Below are positions 42,177 through 51,865 of a DNA stretch of 64,000 bases, in pieces (the first letter of the stretch is position 1; the number at the start of each line of letters is the position of its first letter). The notes under the pieces were generated by a model. The model was not told where the DNA came from. It saw only the letters and a list, made by a program, of their open reading frames with translations, and ran no database searches. The DNA lies in the NCBI GenBank assembly GCA_017513185.1, contig JAFXGL010000015.1:1-64000 (forward strand), read 5' to 3'. The stretch comes from Candidatus Saccharimonadota bacterium. GTDB lineage: Bacteria > Patescibacteriota > Saccharimonadia > Saccharimonadales > Saccharimonadaceae. The translations under genes and the position numbers were made by a program.

Positions 42177-43184
42177 CTATTCTTCTATGGTTTGAACGGG
42201 AGCGTTAGAGTTGATGAGATTTTGGAGGTCGGAAGAGCGGGCGATGGAGGAGTTGTAAGTGTCGGCCTTTTGGTTGTATTTATCGATGAGAGCGTTGATA
42301 GCGGTGTTTTCTACGTTGATGGTTTGTTGCTCGAGGACGAGTTCGGCGCGGCGGGAGGTGAAGGCGTAGTTTGACGTGAAGCAGCCGGCGGTGTCGGCGC
42401 AGCGATTAAATTCGTCGACTTTGGCGTCGAAATCTTTGAGCTTGGCGTCGAGAGCTTCACTGCGGGAGGAAATTTCTTTTTCTAGAGTTTCGAGCTCTTT
42501 TTTGAGGGTGGTGATTTGCTCGGTGAGCTCGTTGAAAGGTTTGATATAAGAGTCGTAAAAGGCGACGACGGCGTCTTGGTCGACGAAGTATTTGGCGTAG
42601 TGAGATTCTAGCTTTTCTGGGAGGTCTTTGACCTGGGTGGCGAGGCGGACGTAGAGTTCGCCGATACGCTCGTCATCGGGGTAGGCTTCGATGGTTTCTT
42701 GCATTTCTGGGTGCTTGGCGTAGGTGGATTCGAGGAGGGGGACAAGCTCGGACTTTTCTAGGCCGGTGAGGCGGGCCCAGACGGCGTGGAGAAGTTCGTG
42801 GGCGGCGGTGGACTCGCGGATGCCGGTGAGGCGGTCATCCTCGACGTTATAGACATAGACGCGGTCGCCGGTGTAGCAACCGAGGACGGAGACGGCTTCG
42901 TCGTGAGACTCGCAGGAGGAGTTAAAATCGTCGCGGCTGGCGAGGATGGCGTGAGTGGCGCGGAAAATGCGGCTGCCCTCAGTGGTGAGGTTTAATGAGT
43001 TTTGGACCTCGAGCATGGCGGGAGTGGGGTTGTAGCCGATGCCTTTAAACCAGTCGATGACGGCGGTTTTGTTGAGGAGGAAAAAGACCAGTAAAATAAC
43101 GATAATAACAGGGGCGATGAGCCAGAGTTTGCGTGATTTTTGCGCGGTTTTGGAACGCGCTCCGTTCATAGTGGTTTTATTCAT
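42177..43184 (-). CDS. Membrane-anchored protein with a HELLH metallopeptidase-like motif and coiled coil
   Basis: 335 residues. One N-terminal transmembrane helix (23-41, [18 protein letters not shown]). Outside: [17 protein letters not shown], an HExxH zinc signature at about 128-132, with acidic segments [19 protein letters not shown] after it that may supply a third ligand. The C-terminal half (220-320) is coiled coil ([20 protein letters not shown]). It overlaps clpC by 8 nt and precedes clpP, hinting at a proteolysis or envelope quality-control role. Protease activity is inferred from the motif only. Confidence 0.7.
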   Translation of the reverse strand: MNKTTMNGARSKTAQKSRKLWLIAPVIIVILLVFFLLNKTAVIDWFKGIGYNPTPAMLEVQNSLNLTTEGSRIFRATHAILASRDDFNSSCESHDEAVSVLGCYTGDRVYVYNVEDDRLTGIRESTAAHELLHAVWARLTGLEKSELVPLLESTYAKHPEMQETIEAYPDDERIGELYVRLATQVKDLPEKLESHYAKYFVDQDAVVAFYDSYIKPFNELTEQITTLKKELETLEKEISSRSEALDAKLKDFDAKVDEFNRCADTAGCFTSNYAFTSRRAELVLEQQTINVENTAINALIDKYNQKADTYNSSIARSSDLQNLINSNAPVQTIEE

Positions 43185-45660
43185 GTTCTGTCTTTAATTT
43201 TAACATATTTTTGCTGACGGTGACGACGGCGATGTCGCCTTTTTTGAGGGTGCCTTTGATGATAGCCTCAGAGAGCAGGGATTCCAGGTAATCTTCGATA
43301 GCGCGACGTAGGGGTCTCGCGCCGTTTTTGGGGTCGAAGCCGCGGGAGATGAGGAAGTGTTTGACCCCATCGTCTATGCGGAAGCCAAGGTTTTTGGCGG
43401 CGAGGCGCTTCTTGAGGTCGGCGATGAGGTTGTCGAAGATTTTTTCGACGTTTTGTTCGGTGAGCGGATGGAAGACGAGGATGGAGTCGAGACGGTTGAT
43501 GAGCTCTGGGCGCATGGCTTTTTTGAGAGCGCGCATGGCGTAGGTTTTGGATTCTTCGTATTCGCGTTCGAGCTCTTTTTTGGTCTTTTTGCCGGTGCGT
43601 TTTTCTGCGAAGCCAAAGGAATCGTCGCGGTAAGCGTCGTTGGCACCGAGGTTGCTTGTTAGAATGACGATGGTGTTGTTGAATTTGATTTTATTACCTT
43701 GGCCGTCGGTCAGAATGCCGTCTTCTAAGATCTGGAGGAGCATGTTGAAGACGTCGGGGTGGGCTTTTTCGATTTCGTCGAAGAGGACAACGGAGTATGG
43801 GCGGCGACGGACGGACTCGGTGAGTTTACCGCCGTCGTCGTAGCCGACGTAGCCGGCGGGGGCGCCTACTAAGCGAGAGACGTTATGCTTTTCGCCAAAT
43901 TCGGACATGTCGATTTTGATGAGAGCGTTGTCGCCACCGAAGACTTCGCGTGCGATGACGCGGGCGAGCTCGGTTTTGCCGACGCCGGTGGGGCCCATGA
44001 AGAGGAAGGAGCCGATGGGGCGATTCCCGTTGGTGATGCCGGAGCGACCGCGACGGATGGCCTTGGCAACAGATTTGACGGCTTCGTCTTGGCCGATGAC
44101 GGATTTTTTGAGGTGAGTTTCGAGGTTGGCGAGGAGTTCGAGTTCGCTGCCGTGGACTTTGCTGACAGGAATGCCAGTTTTGAGGGAGATGGCGGTGGCA
44201 AGGTTTTCTTCGGTCAAGACCGGGGTGTCTTCTTCTTTAATGCCCTTTTTCTCTAAATCTTTGATTTTGGCTTTGGTCTGTTCGACCTGGGTTTTGAATT
44301 CGGCGGCGTGTTCATAATCGTTCTTTTCGGCGGCGGCTTCCATTTTGTCTTCGTATTCGCCGAGCTGGATTTTGAGTTTCTTTAGTTCCCCACCGCCTTT
44401 TTTGTCGGCTTCGACTTTGGCGATGGCGGAGGCTTCGTCGATAACGTCGATGACTTTGTCGGGCATGAAGCGGTCGTTGATGTAGCGAGAGGACATGGTG
44501 ATGGCGGTCTCGAGAATTTCGTCGGGGATGGTGACGTTGTGGTGTTTTTCGTAGTGGGATTTGATGCCCTTTAAGATGCGGAGAGTGACGCCGGGGGCAG
44601 GCTCTTCGACGAGGACGGTCTGGAAGCGCCGGGAGAGGGCTTTGTCTTTTTCGATAGATTTACGATATTCGTCGAGGGTGGTGGCGCCAATGAGACGGAT
44701 TTTGCCGCGGGCGAGGGCGGGCTTTAAAATGTTGGCGGCGTCCATGGAGCCTTCACCGGAGCCGGCGCCGCTGAGCAAGTGGAGCTCGTCGATGAAGAGG
44801 ATGATGGAATCGTCGGATGCGGCTTCGTCCACGATGCCTTTGATGCGTTCCTCGAATTCGCCGCGATATTTGGTGCCGGCGACGAGGGAGCTTAGGTCTA
44901 CCTGATAGATGTGTTTGCCGATGAGGAGAGAGGGGACTTCGTTTTTGACGACCTTTTGAGCTAGGCCTTCGACGATGGCGGTCTTGCCGACGCCGGCTTC
45001 GCCGATGAGTACGGGGTTGCTCTTGGTGCGGCGGCAGAGGACGGTGATGGTGCGTTCGATTTCTTTGTCGCGACCTATCACGTTGTCGAGTTTGCCGGTG
45101 CGGGCCATCTCGGTGAGGTCGGCGCCGTAGCGGGAGAGCCATTTGAGCGGAGATTTGCGGGCGTATTTTTGTTTTTCTTTGCTAAACTTGTATTCTTCGA
45201 CTTGTTTGTCGACGAGATCTTCGATTTCTTCGGCGAGCTTGTCGAGGTCGACGTTTAGCTTTTCTAGGAGGGCGGCGGCGTTGGAGTTGCCTTGATTGAT
45301 GAGGGCGTAGAGGAGATGTTCAGTGCCGATGATCTCGAGGCCTTCGTCACGGACGAAGTTCTTGGCCATCTGAAGGGTGAGGATGGTAGACTCGGAAAGA
45401 GACATCATGGCCATTTGACCGTCGTTACGGACATCGGTGGCGGGTTTGCCTAGGGCCTTTTCTGCCTCGTCGAGGTGGACGTTCCAGGCGGAGAGAAGGC
45501 GGGCGCCCTCTGAGGCGTCTTGAGCCAAGATGCCGAGGAGTAAATATTCGGTGCCCATGTAGCCGTTGTTGTATTTTTTAGAGTAGAGGTCGGCTTTTTG
45601 TAGAGAAAAGCGGGCGTTTTCTGAAAGTTGGTGCATTATTTCGGAGAAGTCGTCTTGCAT
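43177..45660 (-). CDS. clpC: AAA+ unfoldase ClpC
   Basis: 827 residues. Double Clp-N repeat (1-145), AAA-1 with [15 protein letters not shown] and DEAHLL-like [20 protein letters not shown], a middle region with a UVR-like segment ([21 protein letters not shown]), AAA-2 with [15 protein letters not shown] and [15 protein letters not shown], and a C-terminal D2-small domain. Unfolds substrates for ClpP. A CIRCE-like operator overlaps its promoter and the start is leaderless (TATAAT, 7 nt, ATG). Confidence 0.96.
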   Translation of the reverse strand: MQDDFSEIMHQLSENARFSLQKADLYSKKYNNGYMGTEYLLLGILAQDASEGARLLSAWNVHLDEAEKALGKPATDVRNDGQMAMMSLSESTILTLQMAKNFVRDEGLEIIGTEHLLYALINQGNSNAAALLEKLNVDLDKLAEEIEDLVDKQVEEYKFSKEKQKYARKSPLKWLSRYGADLTEMARTGKLDNVIGRDKEIERTITVLCRRTKSNPVLIGEAGVGKTAIVEGLAQKVVKNEVPSLLIGKHIYQVDLSSLVAGTKYRGEFEERIKGIVDEAASDDSIILFIDELHLLSGAGSGEGSMDAANILKPALARGKIRLIGATTLDEYRKSIEKDKALSRRFQTVLVEEPAPGVTLRILKGIKSHYEKHHNVTIPDEILETAITMSSRYINDRFMPDKVIDVIDEASAIAKVEADKKGGGELKKLKIQLGEYEDKMEAAAEKNDYEHAAEFKTQVEQTKAKIKDLEKKGIKEEDTPVLTEENLATAISLKTGIPVSKVHGSELELLANLETHLKKSVIGQDEAVKSVAKAIRRGRSGITNGNRPIGSFLFMGPTGVGKTELARVIAREVFGGDNALIKIDMSEFGEKHNVSRLVGAPAGYVGYDDGGKLTESVRRRPYSVVLFDEIEKAHPDVFNMLLQILEDGILTDGQGNKIKFNNTIVILTSNLGANDAYRDDSFGFAEKRTGKKTKKELEREYEESKTYAMRALKKAMRPELINRLDSILVFHPLTEQNVEKIFDNLIADLKKRLAAKNLGFRIDDGVKHFLISRGFDPKNGARPLRRAIEDYLESLLSEAIIKGTLKKGDIAVVTVSKNMLKLKTEHE

Positions 45661-45682
45661 ATGTTCTATTATATATGAAAAA

Positions 45683-45709
45683 TTAGCACTGTCAAGTGAC
45701 GAGTGCTAA
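45683..45709. promoter_or_regulatory. CIRCE-like HrcA operator upstream of clpC
   Basis: TTAGCACTG-N9-GAGTGCTAA, one mismatch from the CIRCE consensus (TTAGCACTC-N9-GAGTGCTAA). On the minus strand it overlaps the -35 (TTGACA) of a promoter whose TATAAT lies just before clpC. This indicates heat-shock control by an HrcA repressor, which is not in this window. Confidence 0.85.
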
Positions 45710-45724
45710 TTTTTGTGATTTTAT

Positions 45725-47296
45725 TTAGTTCTCTGAGGTGTAGAACTTAACGCCGGAGTAGGTGTAGTAGTCGTATTTGCCGTCGTCGGTGCTGACGGTG
45801 AAGTAATTGGCGTAGAAGGAGTTGACGTTGACGTGTTCGAGGAGAACTTTTTTGTTGGCGACATCGATGACGTCGTAATCGCTGCTGCCGTATTTGCCGG
45901 TCCAGATGTTGTGGTCGACGGCGGCGGAGCGGTAGTAGGTGCTTTCGTATTTGGCCTCGGTGACAGGCTCGCCTTTTTCGTTGGCGATGGCGTACTTATC
46001 GTCTTTAGTCTTGAGTTCGTAGCCGCCTTCATCGCGGTAGATGCGCTCGTAGGTGTCGGCCGTGAGACGGTTACCGGCGGTGTCGATGAGGTAATATTCG
46101 TCTTCTTCGTCGGCGACCACGGCGTGGTGGAATTTGTTGAAGAGAGACCAGATTTCTTTGTATTCGTGATTAATGGCGACGTTGCCGTCGAGGTTGTAGA
46201 ACATGGCTTTGCCATCGTTGGTGATGCCATAGAGGTCGTCGTAGAGGACGCCGGATTCGATATCGGCATCTTGGTCGAAGGTTTTGATGACGGCGCCGTT
46301 ACGGACGATGTCGACGTTGCCATCATCGTTTTTGACAGCGTAGTTGTTTTGGTCTTTGAGAGCGAGGTAGGCGCTGACACGTTTGGCGACGGTGTAGTCG
46401 GGGTTTAAGATGGCGAGCTCGGAGTAGGATTCGTAACCGATGAGGTAGTCAAGGATGGTGAAGGCGTAGTATTTGCAATCGCTGAGGTCGTAGACGAGGC
46501 CGCTGCTGGTGACGAGCTTGTATTTGGACTCGTCGGCTTCGTTTTGAAGGAGGATTTGGGTGCGGTTGTCGGTGACACCTTCAAAGGTATAGCGGGAGTC
46601 TTCAAAAGAGGCGAGGACTTTGGCTTCGCGGGTGTCGAAGATGAGGTTGAAATTATTATAGTAGAAAAGACCGAAGTCGTTGTTGACGGCGAGCTGGGCT
46701 TCGTCGACGTCTTCGGCCTTCGGGAAGGTGCCTAGGTGGGCGCCAGAGAAGGTGAAGAGGTCGTAGACGCCTGCGGACTCAACAAGGGCGAAGGCGCTGG
46801 AGGAGCCGGCGGAAGTGATGCTCAAATCTTCGCCAACCATGATATCTCTACCGGTGCCGGTGAGGACGTGGTATTGCTTGGTGTTGCCGTCTTGGGCGAG
46901 GAAGAGACCGCCTCGGGCTTCAATGCTGCCGTAGCGGCCAAATGGGACGGTGATGGCGCCGTCGTCACGGATGATGCCAACTTGGCCGTCGCGTTTGACG
47001 TAGGCGTAGCCGGCGATGAAGTCGGACTTGGACTCGTAGGTGTCTTCAGTGAGGCGTTTGCCGTCGGCGTTCCAGAGGGTGTATTTGCCGCCGTCGCTAA
47101 TGAAGAAGGAGCTAGAGTAGCTGAGCTTGGCCTTGGGGTCGTCTGGGGCGGCTTTGGGCCGGAAAAGGAAGTAGCCGACGATAATGACGGCGAAGAGAGC
47201 GGCGCCGATGAGGCCGAAGATAAGGCCTTTTTTAGAGTGTTTTTGTTTTGGGTTTTCGGTTTTTTCTACTTTTTCGGTAGATTGTTTTTCTGCCAT
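45725..47296 (-). CDS. Membrane-anchored WG-repeat-like beta protein
   Basis: 523 residues. Transmembrane helix at about 25-45 (GLIFGLIGAALFAVIIVGYFLF), then many 30-45-residue units such as YTLWNADGKRLTEDTYES and GYAYVKRDGQVGIIRDDGAITVPFGRYGSIEA, typical of WG/KWG repeats that form an extracytoplasmic beta-propeller-like fold. Probable ligand- or protein-binding scaffold at the cell surface. Separate promoter (TATAAT) and an AGGAG site. Confidence 0.75.
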   Translation of the reverse strand: MAEKQSTEKVEKTENPKQKHSKKGLIFGLIGAALFAVIIVGYFLFRPKAAPDDPKAKLSYSSSFFISDGGKYTLWNADGKRLTEDTYESKSDFIAGYAYVKRDGQVGIIRDDGAITVPFGRYGSIEARGGLFLAQDGNTKQYHVLTGTGRDIMVGEDLSITSAGSSSAFALVESAGVYDLFTFSGAHLGTFPKAEDVDEAQLAVNNDFGLFYYNNFNLIFDTREAKVLASFEDSRYTFEGVTDNRTQILLQNEADESKYKLVTSSGLVYDLSDCKYYAFTILDYLIGYESYSELAILNPDYTVAKRVSAYLALKDQNNYAVKNDDGNVDIVRNGAVIKTFDQDADIESGVLYDDLYGITNDGKAMFYNLDGNVAINHEYKEIWSLFNKFHHAVVADEEDEYYLIDTAGNRLTADTYERIYRDEGGYELKTKDDKYAIANEKGEPVTEAKYESTYYRSAAVDHNIWTGKYGSSDYDVIDVANKKVLLEHVNVNSFYANYFTVSTDDGKYDYYTYSGVKFYTSEN

Positions 47297-47346
47297 AAAA
47301 ACTCCTATTTAGTTAGCTTGATTATAGCATAAATTTTAGCGATAAA

Positions 47347-47371
47347 AAATGCCCCGCTTGTATAAGCGGGG
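47347..47371 (-). terminator. Terminator after the 227-residue gene
   Basis: Minus strand GCCCCGCTT-ata-CAAGCGGGGC then ATTTTTT. Confidence 0.88.
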
Positions 47372-47385
47372 CGGGGAGGGAGGGG

Positions 47386-48069
47386 TTATAAGGCACCGTC
47401 ATAGAATTTGCCGGTGTCTTCTTGGATGTCCAGGAAACGGGGCTGGTCGCGAAGCATCCTGCTGATGTCGTAAACGTTGTCGTAGTATTCTTCATATCCG
47501 ACACGCATGAAAACGGTGAGTAGGCACTTGTACCAGGCGGCGGTCTCGAGGTTGTAGCGACTGATGCTGTGTGCTCGGTCGCTCATGATGTCAAAGAACG
47601 CTTTGTTGAGAAGGCCGATGCGACGGATGTTGTCGTAGGTGCTCAGAGGGTGTTCCTTCAGGAAGTGGACGATGGTGTCCTGTCCGTAGGTCCAGGTGTA
47701 GGTCGTGACCGTGTCATTTTTGGACGTGACGGTGTCCCGAAGGTCAATCTCCTTGAGGTGGACGGTGACGTCGCCGTTTTTGGCGATGTCAACCCTCCAG
47801 TCGTAACCAAACTTGTCTTTTTCTTTGACTCTAGGTTGGCGACTAATGCTGGCGTCGCTACCTTTTGAGAAATCGTTGATTAAAGGCATAGTGAGTAGCT
47901 CCTCTCTGCTGTTGTCGGCGTGGATTTTGTAATTGCCAGTCTCAAAGAGGCTGAGCAATTCGCGGTGATGTTTCTCCGGGTCTGCCATAATCTCGACGAT
48001 GGTCATGAGACGCGATTCGGGGATTCCTGACAAACTTTGCTGGAAAATGTCTTTGAGTTCCTTGTCCAT
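47386..48069 (-). CDS. Unknown soluble protein, 227 residues
   Basis: No domain recognised. Acidic N-terminus, a central beta-rich stretch (YDWRVDIAKNGDVTVHLKEIDLRD), and a helical C-terminal half rich in Tyr/Trp (LETAAWYKCLLTVFMRVGYEEYYDNVYDI). AAGGAGG site before the ATG. It follows the 107-residue gene by 39 nt, probably co-transcribed from the promoter at 48517-48545. Confidence 0.75.
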   Translation of the reverse strand: MDKELKDIFQQSLSGIPESRLMTIVEIMADPEKHHRELLSLFETGNYKIHADNSREELLTMPLINDFSKGSDASISRQPRVKEKDKFGYDWRVDIAKNGDVTVHLKEIDLRDTVTSKNDTVTTYTWTYGQDTIVHFLKEHPLSTYDNIRRIGLLNKAFFDIMSDRAHSISRYNLETAAWYKCLLTVFMRVGYEEYYDNVYDISRMLRDQPRFLDIQEDTGKFYDGAL

Positions 48070-48108
48070 GGGGACGCCTCCTTAAGTATTTTTGGTCTTA
48101 CCATGCTG

Positions 48109-48432
48109 TTACCATTCTGGAAAGATAGCCAATTTGGCACGGTCGGTAGTCCCCATAAAATCCCTGAGGAGCTTGCAGTAGAAGTCCCAGAATTTCTGGC
48201 CTGCGTGATAGCAGTACAGAAGCGGGTCTTCGGTGATTTTTTCGAGGTAGCGGTGGCGCGTTCTCGCGGTTTCATTGATAGTGGCGCCGTTCCGGATGGA
48301 TTCGGCGTCTTTTTCGGCGAATTCGGCGAGGATGTCTTCTAAGCAGAACGGTTGTTCGGCCCAAAAGTCATCAGCGCTGTTTTCAGCTTCTTCAAACAAA
48401 TTTTCTTCGTAGTGTTCAGAATACAAACTCAT
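48109..48432 (-). CDS. Unknown acidic protein, 107 residues
   Basis: Glu/Asp-rich helical protein (EEAENSADDFWAEQPFCLEDIL; RHRYLEKITEDPLLYCYHAG). First gene of a two-gene unit. Upstream is a perfect promoter TTGACA-17-TATAAT and a leader with TGGGAGGGGA (48490-48481), also found upstream of the gene at 57017. AGGAGG-like site before the ATG. Confidence 0.7.
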   Translation of the reverse strand: MSLYSEHYEENLFEEAENSADDFWAEQPFCLEDILAEFAEKDAESIRNGATINETARTRHRYLEKITEDPLLYCYHAGQKFWDFYCKLLRDFMGTTDRAKLAIFPEW

Positions 48433-48516
48433 TTTTTAATTCCTCCCAAATTTTTTAGGTACTTTCGCTTTTTTTTGGTCTCCCCTCCCAAGAAGCCGGT
48501 TAGCGAATATGACCTT

Positions 48517-48545
48517 ATTATAGCACAAACGGTTTATTTTGTCAA
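48517..48545 (-). promoter_or_regulatory. Consensus promoter of the 107/227-residue unit
   Basis: Minus strand TTGACA (48545-48540), a 17-bp spacer, TATAAT (48522-48517), then an 80-nt leader. Much closer to consensus than most housekeeping promoters here. Confidence 0.8.
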
Positions 48546-48546
48546 G

Positions 48547-48571
48547 AAAAAAGCCCCGAAATGGGGCTTTT
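48547..48571 (-). terminator. fusA terminator
   Basis: Minus strand AAAAGCCCC-attt-CGGGGCTTTTTT type hairpin 16 nt after the fusA stop. Confidence 0.88.
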
Positions 48572-48586
48572 GTCAATTTTTAGAGG

Positions 48587-50686
48587 TTATTTGCTGTTGC
48601 GCTTCTCTATGATTTCCTGTGCGACGTTGGGTGGGACTTCCTCGTAAGCGAAGAGTTCCATCGTCGAAGCGGCGCGACCTTGGCTCATGCTACGCAAATC
48701 AGAAGTGTAGCCGAAGAGGTTGGCCAGCGGGCAGAAGGCGCGGATGACCTTGGTGCCGCCAGGCAAATCTTCCATTTCGTCGATGCGGCCACGGCGAGAG
48801 TTGATGTCGCCGATGACGTCACCCATGAAGTCCTCAGGGGTCGTGATTTCCATCTTCATGACTGGCTCAAGGAGAACTGGGTTAGCCTTTTTGATACCTT
48901 CGCGAGTGGCAAGGGCGCCAGCGAGGGTGAAGGCGAGCTCCGACGAGTCGACATCGTGGTAGGAACCGTCGTAAAGAGTGGCTTTGACGTCGACGACTGG
49001 GTAGCCGGCGATGACGCCGCCGTTGAGGGTGTCTTCGATACCCTTTTGGACAGGCTTGCGGTATTCTTGTGGGACGACGCCGCCTTTGATTTGGTCGATA
49101 AACTCGAAGCCTTTGCCGGGCTCGTTTGGCTCAAACTTAACCCAAACGTCACCGTATTGACCACGGCCACCGGACTGCTTGATGTGTTTACCCTGGGCTT
49201 CGGCGGTGCCGCGGATGGTTTCGCGGTAGGCGACTTGTGGAGCGCCAGTGTTGGCTTCGACGCCGTGTTCACGCTTGAGGCGGTCGATGATGATTTCGAG
49301 GTGGAGCTCACCCATGCCGGAGATGATAGTCTGACCGGTTTCTTCGTCGGTGTGGACGCGGAAAGTCGGGTCTTCCTCGGCGAGTTTGCTGAGGCCGATG
49401 CCCATCTTTTCTTGGTCAGCCTTGGTCTTTGGCTCGACGGCGATAGAGACAGGGGGATCGGGGAATTCGATGGACTCGAGGCGAATCGGATGGGCGGGGT
49501 CGCAGATGGTGGTGCCGGTGGTGCAGTCTTTGAGACCGACGACAGCGGCGATATCACCAGCGCCGACGGAAGAGATTTCTTCGCGCTTGTCTGCGAACAT
49601 ACGGACGATGCGGCCGACACGTTCTTTGTTGCCGGTCGAGGCGTTGAGGATGAAGGAGCCGGTTTCGAGCTTGCCGGAGTAGACGCGGATGAAGATGAGC
49701 TTGCCGACGAATGGGTCGGTAGCAATCTTGAAAGCGAGGGCGCAGAGAGGCTCTTTGTCATCGGCTTTGCGAACTTCTTCGTCGCCGGACTTCGGGTTGT
49801 GGCCGACAGTCTGGCCTTGGTCGCGGTCAAGCGGAGAAGGGAGGTAGTCGGTGACGAGGTCGAGAACTTTTTCAACGATGACGCCACGGCCGTCACCACC
49901 GGTGACGAGGTAGAAGTCACCTTCGAGGACGCGCTTTCTTAAAGCGGCTTTGAGTTCTTCGGTTGAGATGGCTTCTTCGCCACCTTCGAAGAATTTTTCC
50001 ATGAGTTTTTCGTCGGCAGAGACGGCTTCCTCAACGAGGACAGCGCGAGCGTTTTTGGCTTTTTCTACCATGTCTTCTGGAATCTCACCGACGGTGAGCT
50101 CGTGGTCGGCGTAATCTTTGTAGGTGTAAGCCTTCATGTCGACGAGGTCGACGACGCCACAGATGTCTTTTTCGAAGCCAATCGGGAGGTGAATAGCAAC
50201 GGCGTTTTTGCTCAAGCGTTTGTGAATGCTGTCGAGAGATTTGTAGAAGTCGCCACCGATTTGGTTGATTTTGTTGACGAAGCAGATGCGAGGAACGCCG
50301 TATTTAGTGGCTTGACGCCAGACGGTTTCGGACTGAGCTTCGACGCCCATTTTGCCATCGAAGACGACGACGGCACCGTCGAGGACACGGAGGGAGCGTT
50401 CGACCTCAGCGGTGAAGTCGATGTGGCCTGGGGTGTCGATGATGTTGATTTTGTGGCCTTTCCAGTAGGCGGTGACAGCGGCGGAGGTGATAGTAATGCC
50501 GCGTTCCTTTTCCTGTTCCATCCAGTCGGTGGTGGCGCCACCGGTGTCGCCTTTGACGAGGTCGATTTTGTGTTTGAGACCGGTGCGGTAAAGAATAGCC
50601 TCAGAGGTCGTGGTTTTTCCCGCGTCGATGTGGGCGATGATGCCGATGTTGCGGAATTTTGATAGGTCTTTGACTGTTTCAGCCAT
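48587..50686 (-). CDS. fusA: Elongation factor G
   Basis: 699 residues. GTPase that drives ribosomal translocation. G1 AHIDAGKTT (18-26), G2 RGITITSAAV, G3 DTPGHID, G4 NKINQ (variant of NKxD), domains II-V complete to YEEVPPNVAQEIIEKRNSK. Solitary gene with its own terminator rather than in the usual rpsL-rpsG-fusA-tuf string. Confidence 0.97.
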   Translation of the reverse strand: MAETVKDLSKFRNIGIIAHIDAGKTTTSEAILYRTGLKHKIDLVKGDTGGATTDWMEQEKERGITITSAAVTAYWKGHKINIIDTPGHIDFTAEVERSLRVLDGAVVVFDGKMGVEAQSETVWRQATKYGVPRICFVNKINQIGGDFYKSLDSIHKRLSKNAVAIHLPIGFEKDICGVVDLVDMKAYTYKDYADHELTVGEIPEDMVEKAKNARAVLVEEAVSADEKLMEKFFEGGEEAISTEELKAALRKRVLEGDFYLVTGGDGRGVIVEKVLDLVTDYLPSPLDRDQGQTVGHNPKSGDEEVRKADDKEPLCALAFKIATDPFVGKLIFIRVYSGKLETGSFILNASTGNKERVGRIVRMFADKREEISSVGAGDIAAVVGLKDCTTGTTICDPAHPIRLESIEFPDPPVSIAVEPKTKADQEKMGIGLSKLAEEDPTFRVHTDEETGQTIISGMGELHLEIIIDRLKREHGVEANTGAPQVAYRETIRGTAEAQGKHIKQSGGRGQYGDVWVKFEPNEPGKGFEFIDQIKGGVVPQEYRKPVQKGIEDTLNGGVIAGYPVVDVKATLYDGSYHDVDSSELAFTLAGALATREGIKKANPVLLEPVMKMEITTPEDFMGDVIGDINSRRGRIDEMEDLPGGTKVIRAFCPLANLFGYTSDLRSMSQGRAASTMELFAYEEVPPNVAQEIIEKRNSK

Positions 50687-50771
50687 GATATTCCTTTATT
50701 AAAATTTTTTAGACAATAAAATAAAAGTTCAAGAGATATAATAGCATAAAATTGGGGAGAAATAAAGGGGT

Positions 50772-51845
50772 TTATTTGTTTTCGATGGCTTCTAATCCGG
50801 GCAAGGTGTTTCCGGAGAGGAACTCGAGAGCGGCGCCGCCGCCAGTGGAAAGTAAAGTGAACTTTAGCTTGTCGTCCTCTTTCATCAGTTCTTCGGCGAA
50901 GGCGGTGGTGTCGCCGCCGAGGATGATGGACTCGATGTTAGGGTTTTCGCCGAGGGTTTTTAGGAAGATGGTCGAGGCGGTTGCGAAAGCGACGTCTTCG
51001 GCCTTGCCGAGAAGGCCGTTCCAGATGACGGTTTTTGATGCTTTGGCGGTCTCGACGAATTTGGCGGTGGAGACGGGGCCGCAGTCGAGCTTGTTGCCTT
51101 CGCCGTCTTCGTCGAAATCTTCGGCGATGTAGATGTTGCTGGCGGGCTGGACGGCACCGTCGGCGGCGATTTTGCCACCGATGCAGATTTGGTCGGCCTT
51201 GTTTTTGAATGCGTCAATCAAAGGAGCTTTGTCGTCAACTTTGGCGCCGCCAAGCATGAGCATGAGGGGCTTTTTGGGGCTACTGAGGAGCTTTTCGAGG
51301 CTGGTGATTTCTTTTTCGAGCAGGAGGCCGGCGTAAACCGGGAGGTTTTTGCTGATGGCGGAGGTGGAGGCGTGGGCGCGGTGAATGACAGCGAAGCCAT
51401 CTTGGACGAAGACGGTGGCGCCGGTGGTGTCGATGATTTCGCTGGCGAAAGATTCGCTATTGGCCTCTTCGCCGGGGTAGAAGCGGAGGTTTTCGAGGAG
51501 GAGGACGCCACCTTTTTTGAGGTTTTTAACGGCATCTTCGACGTCAGGGCCGGAGACGTCATCGACAAAATCGACCTGGACGCCGGGGAGAAGCTCGGCG
51601 AGCTTCATGGCGACGGGCTTTAGGCTTAATTCTTTGACTTTTTTACCTTCGGGGCGGCCGAGGTGGGAGATGAGGATGATTTTTTTGGCGCCTTTCTCTC
51701 GGAGATAGTTGATGGTGGGAAGGCTGGCGCGGATGCGGAAGTCACTTTCTACTTCGCCGTCTTTTAGGGGGACGTTGTAATCGGTGCGGACGAGGACGAT
51801 TTGGTCGCGGACTTTGGTGTCTTTTACGGTCAATTTATTTTCCAT
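50772..51845 (-). CDS. pgk: Phosphoglycerate kinase
   Basis: 357 residues, shorter than the usual 390-415. N-domain VRTDYNVPLKDG, SHLGRPEG, ENLRFYPGEEAN. C-domain MLMLGGAKVDDKAPLI, and the nucleotide loop near LGGDTTAFAEEL with a STGGGAALEFLSG end. Makes ATP in glycolysis. Next to pyk, with a 20-nt gap. Confidence 0.95.
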   Translation of the reverse strand: MENKLTVKDTKVRDQIVLVRTDYNVPLKDGEVESDFRIRASLPTINYLREKGAKKIILISHLGRPEGKKVKELSLKPVAMKLAELLPGVQVDFVDDVSGPDVEDAVKNLKKGGVLLLENLRFYPGEEANSESFASEIIDTTGATVFVQDGFAVIHRAHASTSAISKNLPVYAGLLLEKEITSLEKLLSSPKKPLMLMLGGAKVDDKAPLIDAFKNKADQICIGGKIAADGAVQPASNIYIAEDFDEDGEGNKLDCGPVSTAKFVETAKASKTVIWNGLLGKAEDVAFATASTIFLKTLGENPNIESIILGGDTTAFAEELMKEDDKLKFTLLSTGGGAALEFLSGNTLPGLEAIENK

Positions 51846-51865
51846 GGGATGTGTAGGCTCCTATA

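Noticed and set aside
47569..49942. Long plus-strand ORFs opposite fusA and neighbours (up to 420 codons)
   Set aside because: Shadows caused by strand composition; translations are Val/Asp/Gly-rich without motifs, and the minus strand encodes EF-G.
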